A stretch of 64,000 bases of DNA from NCBI GenBank assembly GCA_022113835.1, contig JAILWY010000026.1:764001-828000 (forward strand), given 5' to 3'. The DNA is from Atopsyche davidsoni. Lineage: Eukaryota > Arthropoda > Insecta > Trichoptera > Hydrobiosidae. Below, piece by piece: positions 36,101 to 48,144 of this stretch. How positions within the stretch are numbered: the stretch's first letter is position 1; each line of letters opens with the position of its first letter. Below the pieces are notes generated by a model that was not told the origin of the DNA, ran no database searches, and saw only the letters and a list, made by a program, of their open reading frames with translations. A program made the translations under genes and the position numbers.

Positions 36101-38850
36101 GAATCGGTTTGCGATTCTCATGCCATGACGAGAATCTAACTAAGGAACCTCAGATCATGAGTCAACTGAAGCAAGTTAGGAAATCCACCAATTTACTCGT
36201 TTATGATATGCTCTAAGATTTTTCACCATTCTTATCTAATGAAATTGTTTGCAACTCAGACTTTAAAAAAAACATGTGTTTTCTTCGATCTTACGATTTT
36301 TAACTCTCTTTTCCTCCAAGCATAAAATACGTAAACACAAAGTGATCTCGCGAGAAAGTGTAATAAGTAATTATTTTACATAACTAGATCGTTTACTCCA
36401 AAAGTTATGTGAATTATGATAGATTAAGCAAACGACCAAAATGAATCGTATTTTTATTTATATTGTAACGCTTTTGTGTTTTTAAAATAAAAAGTGCACA
36501 TAGTCATCAGAACTTCATTTAAACCACATTTTTTTTAAACCACACATACACGTTTTGGATGAAAAAATGCAGTGTTGAGCCCTTTCCAAACCACATCATA
36601 TTGATTCTTCGAACTACTTCTGGCTTTAAATATTATATTCCTAGATAAATATTTATTTATTCTGAGAAAAATGAACGTCATTTTTTTAATGAATGCAATT
36701 TCTATTTTTCGAATAGAAATTTATATTAAAAAAAAATAAAACTTTGCTGCTGGTAGATATGTGCCAGATTTTTTATAACCTACTTTTTCTACATAAGAAG
36801 AAAAACAAATGAATAATTATTCATAACAGATATTGAATATAATTACCTAAAAAAATGTGTTAAAAATTTTAAAACCACTTGTAAAAATGTTCAGAGTCTA
36901 TTTTTTATTGCTTTACAAGTTTTCATGTTTGAACTTCACACTTCGTTAAATTTTTGGAAACCTTGTGGAGATTAATAAAAGAAATTGGTTGACTTAGGGT
37001 AGACAGATAATAAATAAAAAAAGACTTTTTTATTCATTTGTTTTTTCACGATAGGTATAATATATAATTTCCGGAAGTTATCTAAAAATATGAAATCATT
37101 ATGTAGACTTGTAGACCATCTTTATTACAAAATAATATAATATTTATCCCAATATCTACTTAGTCACATCAAGCATTGTATATGAACAAATGATCAGAAA
37201 GAAATAAGACGTTTTCGAGAAAAAGTTATTTGATTGCTTGCCACAATGTGTGTTTACATATCGACCCCAATAATAAATATACATCATTATAACTAGAACA
37301 GCGCCATTGTTGCAGGTTAAGTATGGACGATGTCGCGTGGTCCAGAAAAACGACGTGTTTGGTGGATCTTAATGGAGAAATTTCAAAACATTAATTTCGC
37401 ATTATTTATGGTATTTAGTTTTATGAAACTTTTCTGTGTGCGTTCGCGAGTGAAACTGTCTTTTGGGTGATAATAACACGAATTTGACAGTTCTGGATAT
37501 TAAATAAAAGTTTTGGATTTTTACTCAGAATTTTCTTTTTAATGTGCTCAATACCAACATGCAAGAAAAACTAGCAAACCAGTTTGTGAATTTGCACGTT
37601 TCAGCGGATGTTCTAGTAGAAAATTTGATTACTTGTAAAATTATTAAAAAATGCAAATGATTGAATTAAACGCACCTGAATCTTTTCCAAATTAAAACTG
37701 AAGGTAGCAATAGTTTCTGTGGTTTTGTGTTACTAGACATCGCTAGATATATTCATGGACGTATCACAATAAAATTCATGCACTTTTGTCGATGATCTTG
37801 TCTTAGAAATGCGTGGCTATCTGGAACACGGAAAATTAAAGTGAACCTTCCAAGTATTCCAACAGAAAACGGTAATGGCGGATTTCTAGGTCCTATCGCT
37901 GCATCGAAATATTCCGAATGAAATGTGTATTATATCTTCATGTAAGAGAATAATTGTAATTCAATTGCTTAAATTAAGGTAATAAAAATAAAAGATTTTA
38001 ATAAAATCACAACAGAAAACTTCAAGATATTCGTCAAGCTTACAGGGTGACAAATAAGTATCTGTCATCTCACAAAACAGCCAGGTGAAACCTAAATGTA
38101 AACGCCATAAGGACCGTTTAATGATATAAATATGAAGGTCCTTTTTTAGTCGGTGATGTAATATAATTAGAAATGCATTTAAAACAACTGCATTGGGGAG
38201 CTAATTCTTGCAATATAAGAAATTGGTATACGAGTAGTACGACGATGAATCAGTCCAGCGCTTACTGTTCAAACATACATTTTGTTAGAAAACGTTTGGT
38301 GCTCTCCGCCATTATGCTAGCTCCAATATTTGAGTAGGCAATATCGAGAGGAAGGCTCGTGCCAATCTAGACGCGGTAATAACTGACTCGCAGAGTAAAG
38401 CGGCCTTAATTGAACTATTATGTAGTGGAGGTACTGGCATACTTCGCTTATGACCACAAAACATTGAATTTCATAGAATCGGAGCCCTTCCATGCATAGT
38501 TTGCAGAGTTTACAAGAATCTAAAATTACAACGAGTATGGAGTTTATGTTTTTAAGATAATCCGTGTCTTTAATACCACCATTATTTTATATAATTATTA
38601 TTAATAAGTAGTACAAGCTCAATAATATAAGGTATCAGCACACTGAGATATTTTATATATTCATTGATTCGACGCTTTCGAGCAATATGGAGCGCGTAAC
38701 ATTGAACTATGATATTGACACGAATTCGAAAAAGATAGTCATTTAAACAACAAACATAGAATTTTCCTAAGAATGATCAGGGGAGTTCCGTTCGACCGGA
38801 ATGATATTACAGTTGACAAGTTCCGCTGGGTAATTTTCTCGGAAAACGAG

Positions 38851-38858
38851 AATAAAAG
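38851..38858 (+). promoter_or_regulatory. TATA-like element upstream of the carboxypeptidase gene
   Basis: AATAAAAG lies about 140 bases before the start codon, just upstream of a GC-rich leader (about 38863-38990). The position would put transcription start near 38880-38910. No cap-site consensus is decisive, so this is a weak call. Confidence 0.25.
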
Positions 38859-38992
38859 GCGGTAGGGGCGGGGGCCACTCCGCGAGGCGGGCGGAGGCTC
38901 CGCGCCCGGCAGTCACTCCGCGACCGTCGGCGAGGCGACCTCCTCACCATGCCACCCGTCGCAGCACGCGCGCCCGCCCGCCTATAGGCACC

Positions 38993-41900
38993 ATGGCCGC
39001 CCAGCTGCTGCCCGTCCTCATCCTCATCCTCGTCCTCGTCCTCGTCACCCTGCACGCCGGCAGCGCTCACTCCGTCCCGTCTCGCGCAGGGCCCCTCGCC
39101 GGCGGGGGGGCTGCGGGGAACACCATCGCCGATATATACGAAAATGTGTACAGACTATCGAGACGCTTCACCGGGGAAAAGGACGACGAAGCGTCAGTAG
39201 GCTCGCGGATGTTCTACGATTCCTCGACCAGGAGGTTTTACATAAGTGACAGTTCAGTCAGTGACTCGGGACAGAATGTCGTGCGAGCCCGAGGAAGGGG
39301 CAAGAAGAGCACCATCGCGCGCTACTGGGGGAATTTCGTGGACTTCTTTACGGGCGGATTCGGATTTTCGGATGATCCGGGAAGAAAACCGCCGAAGAAG
39401 AAGCGCAACACTCCCCCGAGCGCCATCTCCAAATCGGACGAGGAGTACGACGATGGCGATGATCCGATCGATACGTTCTTCGACGGTTTGGACGACATGT
39501 TCGGAGGATCCAAGGCCGACAACAGCGTCGACAAGGACAGTCGAGAACCGTCAGTGGAGGACGATTCCGCTTACGAGTACGAAGAGGATGACGATAGCGA
39601 GTCCGTGGAGCACCTAAAGACCACTCTCCGTCCCATGATTGGCGTTCCTCAGACCGGCTCCACCAGCGGCACGGAGTACTTCGAGAGCGTCATGAGCGAG
39701 GAACTTTCCGAAGAAGGATTCGACCAAAATACCGAGGAGGTCGTGACATCGACCGTTTACAACGTAGAAACCGCGACCGGAACGATGGAAACGTTCCCCG
39801 TCGAGCACAGAATCGACACCACCGTGGAACCGGCGACAGAGGAAACGACCTCTCCGACGCTACCGACTACGATGGATATCGCGACCGCGAAGATGCCCTC
39901 GCCGGTACTCTTGACCGGCAAAGTGACGGCGACCCACGTGCCGTACAGACCTGCCACCATGTCCTACGCGGACTTCCTCCGCCTGACGACCGCGCGTCCC
40001 CAAATGATAAGGCGCCGATCCACCACCAGCCGGTCCCCCCCCAGCCGGTCCACCCGGCGGCCCCACACCAGGCGTCCCACCCGGCGGAGGGAGGCTCCGC
40101 CAACCACTAAGGAGTGCAACGACAAGAAGCCCTCGGAGGGCTGGGTCACCCAAGTGTTCTCGGCCGTCATCAACACCGTCACGCCGGCCCCCGGCACGGT
40201 CACCAAGGCTCCGAGCGGTGAGTAGGCTGCGATCGATCCCGATAGATTCAAATTGTAGTTTTAGGTTTAGTAAAGAATTTCCTCGAGGAAATCAAGGAAC
40301 TCACTCCCTGACATTTCGTAGCTGCAAAAACTCTCCGACCGGCAGAACCCCGCGGAGGCGAAAAGCTTATCGAAGTACGCTTCGGTTCTATTTCGTCGTC
40401 ATTAAATATTTCCAAAGAAGAAGTGATCGAGCCTTTTTAAAAAAGACCCGTTCGATCCCTGGATGCGCATGGAATTAACCAGGGATTCCTAAAATTAAAG
40501 AGATTACTCAGCCTGAGAATGGCAACGGAAAGGGTTGGCAAAACCGGTTACCAATAAAATTAAGCATGTGGAAAAATCACATAAGTATTTTATTTAAAAT
40601 ATGATTTGACAAAAACATAAACAATGTTTGCTACGTTTTGAATGCTTATCGGTTAGGCCATCGATCGGGTGATTAGATTGTAGTGCAAGAATCCGATGCG
40701 AGGAGTGTGCAGTAATCAGAGCGAGCCGCGCTGCCAGCACATGTCACTGTAAAGTTTTCACCATGATCCATGCAGTGCGTCCATGCGTCTGGTCGTCGAA
40801 GCGTGGAGAGCTGGCAAACATTTTTTTAATTGTGAAGCAAGGTTGTCAATTGATAACAACTGTTTCAATAAATAATCATATCATAATTACCTATAAAATC
40901 ACCTTTTCATGTAATTTTCGAATGCGGGATATTCTAAAATTCAGGTAATCTAAATAATAAACATACATACATTAGACTTCTGTAGAAGTCTGAGGCTTCA
41001 AGTTGAAGATAAAAATGTGATAAAATAATTTTGAAGCGATGAGAAACAGTTTCGTCTGGGTTCAACAAATAACGTGTCCGGCATTTTTTTTTTGTTAAAG
41101 ACAATTTTTATTACTTTTTTCTTTCTCTTGACCCCCAGAATCCGATTTAAAATTTTTCAAATTAAAAAATATTTTTTACAAGATTCGACCTGTCGACTCC
41201 TCGCTTCGCAAACGATTGTGCTAATCACTATTTGAAGATATTAAAGATAACGGTGACAAATAAAAGGGGTAGGATTAATTTAATCCCAAAAACTCTAATT
41301 GCAGTAAATTTTGCCTAATGAAACAATAAATATATACTAGTAGTAAGAGACCTCCCCGATCTCCCCTTTCTATTGCTTATGCGTGGCTACCATTCTGTAC
41401 CCTGAGCGTGTGTAAAGGATCGGTAATGGAGAAGTGGACTTGGAATGTGCTCTGGAAGTATCTTGTCGAGGGTGGGGGAGGGGCTCCTGCTATTGTTTCT
41501 GTAGCTTGCTGCAGAAGGAGTATCAAATCTATACGCCAGAGCTTTGTAAGGAAAGGGTTTATAATAATTATATTGGGCAGCAGCAATACGCAGACTTTTC
41601 ATTCCAATATAAAACTGCGGTGTAGAAGGTCCAGGGAACTCACTACACTATTTTCCCCTTAGAAAACCATGAACACTGGTTCAGCATGAGAATATGCTCA
41701 GTGAAATGATCGCCAACTTCCTCTGAGGAGAGGTACTTGATGAAGAAGTACTAAGGTCGAAGAGAATATTCGACCCAAAAAGCTCGAACAAATTTAATGA
41801 TTTGTTTGGCGTTGACTGGCTTCGCAATATCGCCTCATTTTGCTCTGACACAACGTTTACGTGTGTTTTCGAGCTTAATGATTGTTTGACGTGCGTAGAG

Positions 41901-44900
41901 AAATATTGAGCATTTACTGTAGCATGACGCATGAGTTGGGATTCAGCATCATGAAGAGATGCAGCGGCGTGTGGAGTGTTTTTATAATAATCTATGTGTA
42001 CTCACGATTTCGTGCGAAGTTGAATCACTTTCGTTGGATTTCATTTGCATGCTGGATTTATCTTGTAAACTTTTATCAGGAGGATTCACTTCATAGTCGT
42101 TTCTGTTTATTAAAAAACGTGAATATTTTAGTGTTGAATATTTAATTAAACTTAATTTTATAACTACTTTATATAAATAATAAAAACAAGACGGCATTAC
42201 TTGAATTTCCTCTAATTTTCAAAAACTTGAGCCCAAATCAGTCTTAGGTCGATCAAGATTTTGAGCTTCAAAAATAGCACAAAGGTCTGACCGATCAGAT
42301 CAGAGCAAGTCGAACCCGGTTTAACCATAGTTTCGCAAACTATTTTTGTCCCGTCGACCACTTGTCGAGTTTTCCTGTTTTTCGTCGACCCCCTGCCTTG
42401 CTAATATTGATTTTTTACAAATTCATCAACTTCAAACATATTTTTGGTATCTTATATAGAACAACTCACTTTCATAGAGATATTGACCACTTTGGGAACC
42501 TCTGGTTTAAACGATTTAATTTTTAGTAGTAGTGATCGTGATTTCTCTTTATTTTGATGGTGAGGGCAATTTTCAAAATTTTGAGTGCACATTGCCGATC
42601 TGATGCGATAAAAAGGTTTTCTTAACTTGCTCAGATCTGATTGGGCAAAAAAAAATGCGCGAATACTTCTGACCTTTAAAATAACAGTATTTTATAGAAG
42701 GCACCACAGATAGAGCATTCCTTTTGCGAACAATTGAGAAACATTTATAAAAATAATCCGTGTTTTAATATTTCAGGGTGGTTCAACAACATTTTCGCAG
42801 GAAGTGATTTTGATGACGATGACGATTTGGAACCAACAGAACCGTCATCAGGAAGTTGGTTTGGGGGCTTCTTTACAGAAGAGGCTACGACTAAGGCTGC
42901 TCCCGTACCAACGACTACCACTACAACCACTACTACAACCACGACAACCACAACCACAACGCCCGCCCCCACCACCGCTAGTCCAACAACCAACTGGTTC
43001 AACATCTTCCTCAATGCTGAAGAAGACGATGGTGCCTATGCTGTAAATGTAACCCAAAGTAATACGAAAAATTAATTCAGTGTATATTTTTCACGAAAAT
43101 GTTTTTGTTTATTTATTTATATTTGAAGCATTTTTGGTTTATCTAATTGTATTGCAATTTGATTATGGAAGGTCTACAATAGATCAAAACATGTCTCAGA
43201 TAATCAATTAAATAAGAAACAGTTAAATTATTCACATGTTAACTTTAACTACCTCTTAATATAAAATAATTAAAACAGTTCAATAACATTTCAAACAATA
43301 CAAAATTAAACTGTGTTGTCTGATAGGCAAGAAATTTTCAAGGACAGAAATTTGACCAATTATATCAGAGCAAGTTGAAATTGGCTCTAGTAGCAGTGTA
43401 GACACAAAGAATCAAAATTAAAAAAAGATCTGATCATTAATTTAAATAGATTTAATTTATTGAATAAAAACAATTTTTTTAGCTTATCCTCCCAAAAAAG
43501 GCCGCAGGAAAACATATAATGGATACCAACTGCTGCGGATGTATCCAGACACAATGAGTAAAGTGAATGAGCTTAAGGACCTGCAAGAAGACACTCAAGG
43601 GTCGGGGCTAATGTGGTGGTCCAACCCAGGTCTCAACAAGACAGCTGATCTTCTTGTCCCTCATGATTTACTGGCTGACATCAAAGATCACTTAAAAAGT
43701 GAAAAATTAGATTATGATGTAATTATATGGGACTTACAGGTGTGCAAAATTATATTATAATGTTATTTTATTGATATTGTGTTGAAAATGATTATCAAAT
43801 GTAAAGCAGTTCAGTAGGTATTCAAAATATCAAAAATAAAATAAGAGCTCTAAAATTACACTGTTAGTAAAAAAATACTTATTGCCGAGTCTTAATGAGA
43901 TATTTCGATAAAAAAAGAGATCCAGTGTTAATAACTGAGATGTTGGAGGAAAAAAAACACCGCCTCCGTATTTCAAATGCCTAAAGGCAATAAAAAGTTT
44001 TGAAATCATTTCATATGTAAAATATGAGCATTGCAGACCAAAGAGCAGAAAATGATTAAGAAACATTTTTATGTTTGGTGAATTAATAAAAGTTCTTATT
44101 GATCCAACTTATTTAGAGTTTTTATTAACTCCACTGAACATCTCTGACAGTTTAATTTTTATATAATAAAAATATACCAATATTAACTTTCTTTGTGCCT
44201 AGATTCAACATTGTTTTGTTTTAGAATGCAATTGCATATGAGAATCCAAAATTGTCAAAAGTCCAACGCTTGGAATTGGAGAAGACCAGAGGACATCCAC
44301 TGACATGGAGACGGTATCACAGATATGCTGATATACTGCGCTTCATGGAATACATTTCTCTTAAATACCCAGATCTCGTAGATTTGATACCTATGGGAAG
44401 GTCTTCGGAAGGACTCCCAATAATGGCAGCTAAGGTTAATAATCAAATCGATACAATAATCTGAACCTTCGGATATTAAAATACAATTATAAAATATAAT
44501 GTTTTATCATTATAGGTATCGTTTCCTGAAGTAGAACCAAGCAGCACATCAGGGTACAAAAAGAAGTGGAAGCTTAAATCAAGAATGAAACCTGCCGTAT
44601 GGATAGACGGTGGCATGCATGCGAGGGAATGGATATCACCAGCTGTTGCAACATGGATCTTACACACTCTAGTGGAAGGAGAGCACGGCAGAGGTAAAAA
44701 TCAATCTCGAGCTATACAAGTGATGAATACACATAGAATTTATGAATTAGGTCTGTTTTTGATTTATTGAAGAAATGTTGACGTTGGACCTAAGTATCAT
44801 CATCGATAACATAATCTAATATAACATGATTAAATATTATGTGTCCATTGTTTATTATTGTGGAATTATACTATGATAAAAAAAAACTATAACACAATTA

Positions 44901-45965
44901 ATTTTAAGGTGCTGAATTGGAAATGCTTAAAACGGCAGACTGGTATATCCTGCCGGTAGTCAATCCTGATGGGTACGAGCATTCTCATACAAAGGATCGC
45001 CTATGGAGAAAAACTCGTTCAAAACACTCCAAAGAAGACTTTTATTTCAATAGTTGGTGTGTAACAATTCAAAAAATCATATTAGTAAAGCGAATAAAAA
45101 AAATATAGATACATTATTTTTTAAAAGGTTCCCGTGGAACTGGGGTGCCACGGAGTGTATGGGCGTTGATCCAAATAGGAATTGGGACTTCCACTGGGGG
45201 GAAAAGGGAGCATCCAAAGATCCTTGCAGTGAATATTACGCTGGACCACATCCATTCTCTGAGCCAGAAACTAGAGCAGTATCTAACTTCCTGATGGAAA
45301 ACAGAGATCAAATGAAGGTAATGATAAAACTGAAACCATATATTTTTTCATTACTTTAAATAGCTGTCTTTTGCAATTATTGTATGCTTGGATTTGAAAT
45401 CTACCACACCTTTAAAAAAAAGACAAGATCATCTTGCGGTCAAAAAATTTTTTTTTGTTTTCAAATTAACTTTTATTCTGATGTTAGGACATCCCACACC
45501 ATTAATAATATATGTTATATATATAGGATACAATAAAAAACATTATTTATCATTATGGTAAAAAAAGGTGCCCAATAAGTTGCTTGGAATGATGTTATTT
45601 TATGTAACTCACAGGTATTCTTGACATTGCATGCATATGCACAGATGTGGGTAATGCCAGCATCACATTCCCGAGAGCCTTTTGTTGATAATGCAGAGCT
45701 CATGGAAATGGGAAAACTGGCTCTCAATGCATTGTCTGAAGTTTCCGGAACCAAATACCAAATCGGATCCCTATCGGACCTTCTGCATCCTGTGACGGGC
45801 GCTGCTCACGACTGGGCCAAGGGTCGGGCTGGCATCAAATACTCCTATGCGGTCAAAATGAGAGACTCATACGGTCCATACGGTTTTCTTTTGCCGGGAT
45901 CCCAGATTGTGCCCACAGCAAAAGAAACTTGGGAAGCCATCAAAACTATTGCTGATAACTTATGA
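38993..45965 (+). CDS. Secreted M14 carboxypeptidase-like protein, predicted inactive
   Basis: Eight coding exons close in phase to 946 residues: 38993-40217, 42777-43058, 43483-43739, 44225-44434, 44516-44693, 44909-45056, 45128-45317 and 45615-45965. A Leu/Val-rich signal peptide (residues about 5-25) is followed by a 500-residue low-complexity half: Asp/Glu-rich blocks, Thr-rich mucin-like runs, an Arg/Pro/Ser basic stretch and repeated aromatic W-F-x-x-[IF]-F motifs. A propeptide-like region follows, then an M14 peptidase domain from about residue 600. Zinc ligands are kept: His693 and Glu696 in GGMHAREW, and His836 in FLTLHAYAQ. Substrate-binding residues are also kept, Arg751 or Arg754 (LWRKTRS) and Asn783-Arg784 (DPNRNWDFHW). 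However, the general base Glu of the FELRD motif is Lys911 (YSYAVKMRD), and the Tyr248 position aligns with His888. It is therefore probably a zinc-binding pseudo-peptidase. The length is about twice that of a typical pro-carboxypeptidase A/B. Confidence 0.9.
40218..42776 (+). other. 2.6 kb first intron of the carboxypeptidase-like gene
   Basis: The donor GTGAGT follows 40217 and the acceptor TTTCAG ends at 42776, splitting a Gly codon G|GG. The intron contains the inverted repeat copy at 41351-41747. The rest is AT-rich with no exon-like block that I recognise. Confidence 0.7.
41351..41747 (-). repeat. Unclassified 0.4-kb dispersed repeat, copy B (inverted)
   Basis: Reverse complement of the repeat at 32771-33168 with scattered substitutions. 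Landmarks include CTTGTCGAGGGTGGGGGAGG, GCTATTGTTTCTGTAGCTTG and CAATATAAAACTGCGGTGTA. It lies within intron 1 of the carboxypeptidase-like gene. Open frames across it are meaningless by-products. Confidence 0.65.
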
Positions 45966-46332
45966 GATATAAGATATACATAATGTATGTGATTTTTGGG
46001 TGTCACAGCCAATGAATTTATGTTGTAGGTCTTTGGAATCAGGGTATGTGTGGAGTGATGATTTTCTTTAATCAGTATTTTCTGTGCATGCACAGAAAAT
46101 ACATGCGCAGAGAAAGTAAATATCACAAGGTCACCGAATTAAACTTTAACCACGCTTGTTTGGCTGTTAAAATACGTGTTTTTCTCATATGAGTTTGATA
46201 AAAAATACACAAACCTAATTCCCAAGATCGATAACATACATATATCATGAATGCTTACCTGTAAATTTTTTTTTAGGTTTATTATTTATTGTGTAAAAGA
46301 TGGAATGATTATTTATTTATTTGTACAAATGA

Positions 46333-46360
46333 AATAAAATAATAGTGAAAATATTTTATT
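46333..46360. terminator. Crossing polyadenylation signals of two convergent genes
   Basis: AATAAA on the + strand at 46333-46338 serves the carboxypeptidase-like gene (stop at 45965). AATAAA on the - strand at 46360-46355 lies 54 bases past the stop of the SAM-domain gene (46414). With cleavage 10-30 bases downstream, the two 3' UTRs would overlap by a few tens of bases. Confidence 0.5.
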
Positions 46361-46413
46361 TATTTCAATATGAAACATTTTTAATTACATTTTAATGTAA
46401 GAATACATGTATA

Positions 46414-47690
46414 CTACAAAAGATCTTTTAAAGATTTTACAAAACAAATGGTTAATCCAATAATGATACTGCTCCCGATAGCAGCTGTGAGAATTTTTTT
46501 CTTCTTTGGTTTGATTTTTTTCCCTGTGAGATCTCTCTGCAAGCAAAAAACAAATAAAATAAAATGTAAATGATAAATTAACATTAAAAACTATAATTAA
46601 CACTACCTTGAACTATAGAGGTGTGCGATCAGAATAGGTAAAGCATTGCTTGTTCCAAATGATAGACATTTAAACAACATTTTAGAGTATATAACATTGT
46701 AAGTAAATAAGATGACCGATACATGCTGTCAATATACAATCATCGAATAAAAAAATTATATTGTATGAAACTAGTGCAGAGTTAATAAACTGTCTATATT
46801 CAAATTATGGATCATAAAATTTGTTTGTGACAATAAATTTGAAGAGCAAGCAGGAGTTTGGCTTTCATGCCACTCTTAATTTATCAAAAGTAAGATTACT
46901 TACAGATTTATGATTTCCATCAAGAGAGTCCACATACAATAGAGTGTTATCAATTTTATCAATTGTTTTCAATATAGCTTCTGATGTAAAACAATTAAAC
47001 ATCAATAGCTTGTCTGCTGGTTTCTGAGACTTCTTAAAAAGTATTTTACACGCTTGTACACTTAACTTAATCCTTTGCAATTGCTTGACAGAATCATTTA
47101 TGACATCACATTTCACTAAATTTGAAATATCTTTGTTTAGACCTGGGGTCCTGAAAAGAAACAAAAATGGTTGCTGTAAATGGAAAAAACCACACAAATT
47201 TTCTACTAATAATTAATAAAGATTTTCACAAACACTCGAGAAGCATAGTATTAAGTTAAATACGGTTTCATAAAAATCTTTCTTAATTATATATCAAGAA
47301 ATAAAAGTGTTATACACTATATAAAACTAGTTTGAAAACTTACACTGAAACTTCATCATTCACAAAAGAAACATTGCTAAATACGTTTATTAGGTTTTTC
47401 CTTGTTATGGGATTATCAACACCAAGCATAATTAGATCTTCATTTGTCAATTTTCCTACGTCTTCCATCCCAATGTTACTTTTCCTGAGAAATGAAAAAC
47501 AAATTATGAAATTCCGCCAAAAATAATAATTGCTTAGATTTATGAATATTTTTGATAATAACCTAAAATTTGGTATGCAAGACTCGGCATCAGATCCTAC
47601 TAGAAGAGCTGCGACTGACATTGAAAACCCTTCTTTGCCATTACTTTGTATTGTTTTAGCATAAATCCAGTCATTTGATTCTTTCTCCAT
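46414..47690 (-). CDS. Small tail-anchored SAM-domain protein, GASZ/ASZ1-like
   Basis: Four coding exons close in phase to 212 residues: 47690-47563, 47484-47344, 47150-46904 and 46536-46414. Residues about 30-80 form a SAM-like domain: CIPNF, then GMEDVGKLTNEDLIMLGVDN and ITRKNLINVF. The exon 1-2 junction falls inside the domain. A helical, Lys/Ile/Leu-rich middle follows. The C-terminus is a basic KKIKPKKKK stretch, a single hydrophobic helix (ILTAAIGSSIIIGLTICFV) and a short KSLKDLL tail, the layout of a tail-anchored protein, most likely mitochondrial or ER. This order (SAM, helical linker, C-terminal anchor) matches the C-terminal half of the piRNA-pathway protein GASZ/ASZ1. The ankyrin repeats of that family are absent, and none are visible upstream. 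The GASZ assignment is inference; it could be another SAM-TM protein. Confidence 0.75.
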
Positions 47691-48144
47691 TTTATATGGT
47701 AATAAAGCCTTGTCGTCCTAGGTTTTTACGATGAGAGCAATGGTAAATTGAAAGTAAATGGCAGAAATTTGAGAATATTGAGATTAATCACAAAATATTG
47801 TTTTGTTAAACAACCCAATATTAGTAAATATTTTTGAAAGTCCGCGGAAAATATGCAAACCCATGTGAATTTGATAAGTAAAATAACAATAGACAAGATA
47901 CATTCAACAACAAACTGACAGCCTGTAATAGACAAAAATAACATTTAAACCATCTACAACATTTTTTAAAGTTTTGCATTTTAAAGAGAAAGAAAAGTAT
48001 GATTCCTAAAAGAAGTATATAAAAATAATATTTAATATGCAAAGCTATTAAAAAAAATTTATGTGATTTTTTTATACTATCAGTGAAAGCAAATATTTTT
48101 TTTTTATAATAATAATTATATTAAAAAAATTATTACTTTATTAG

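Larger units (their letters stand above)
17364..38992. other. 21.6 kb gene-poor, repeat-rich tract
   Basis: No confident gene. The tract is AT-rich and dominated by transposon remnants, several of which are listed separately: MITEs at 19509-19820 and 21096-21511, a repeated 0.5-kb element at 20584-21093 and 25690-26173, LINE 3' tails near 23096 and 23800, and an unclassified repeat near 32.6-33.2 kb. GC-rich islands occur at about 20260-20500, 25120-25380 and 27830-27908. The first and third carry splice-like signals. About 31120-31330 is also GC-richer and could be a promoter or untranslated exon. The 5' flanks of CAD (left end) and of the carboxypeptidase gene (right end) lie here. Confidence 0.6.

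Noticed and set aside
38807..39070. Asp/Glu-repeat minus-strand frame at the carboxypeptidase start
   Set aside because: It is the antisense of the Leu/Val-coding signal peptide repeats.
39860..40251. Several Gly/Trp/Arg-rich minus-strand frames over carboxypeptidase exon 1
   Set aside because: They are shadows of the real + strand coding sequence, which is in phase with seven downstream exons.
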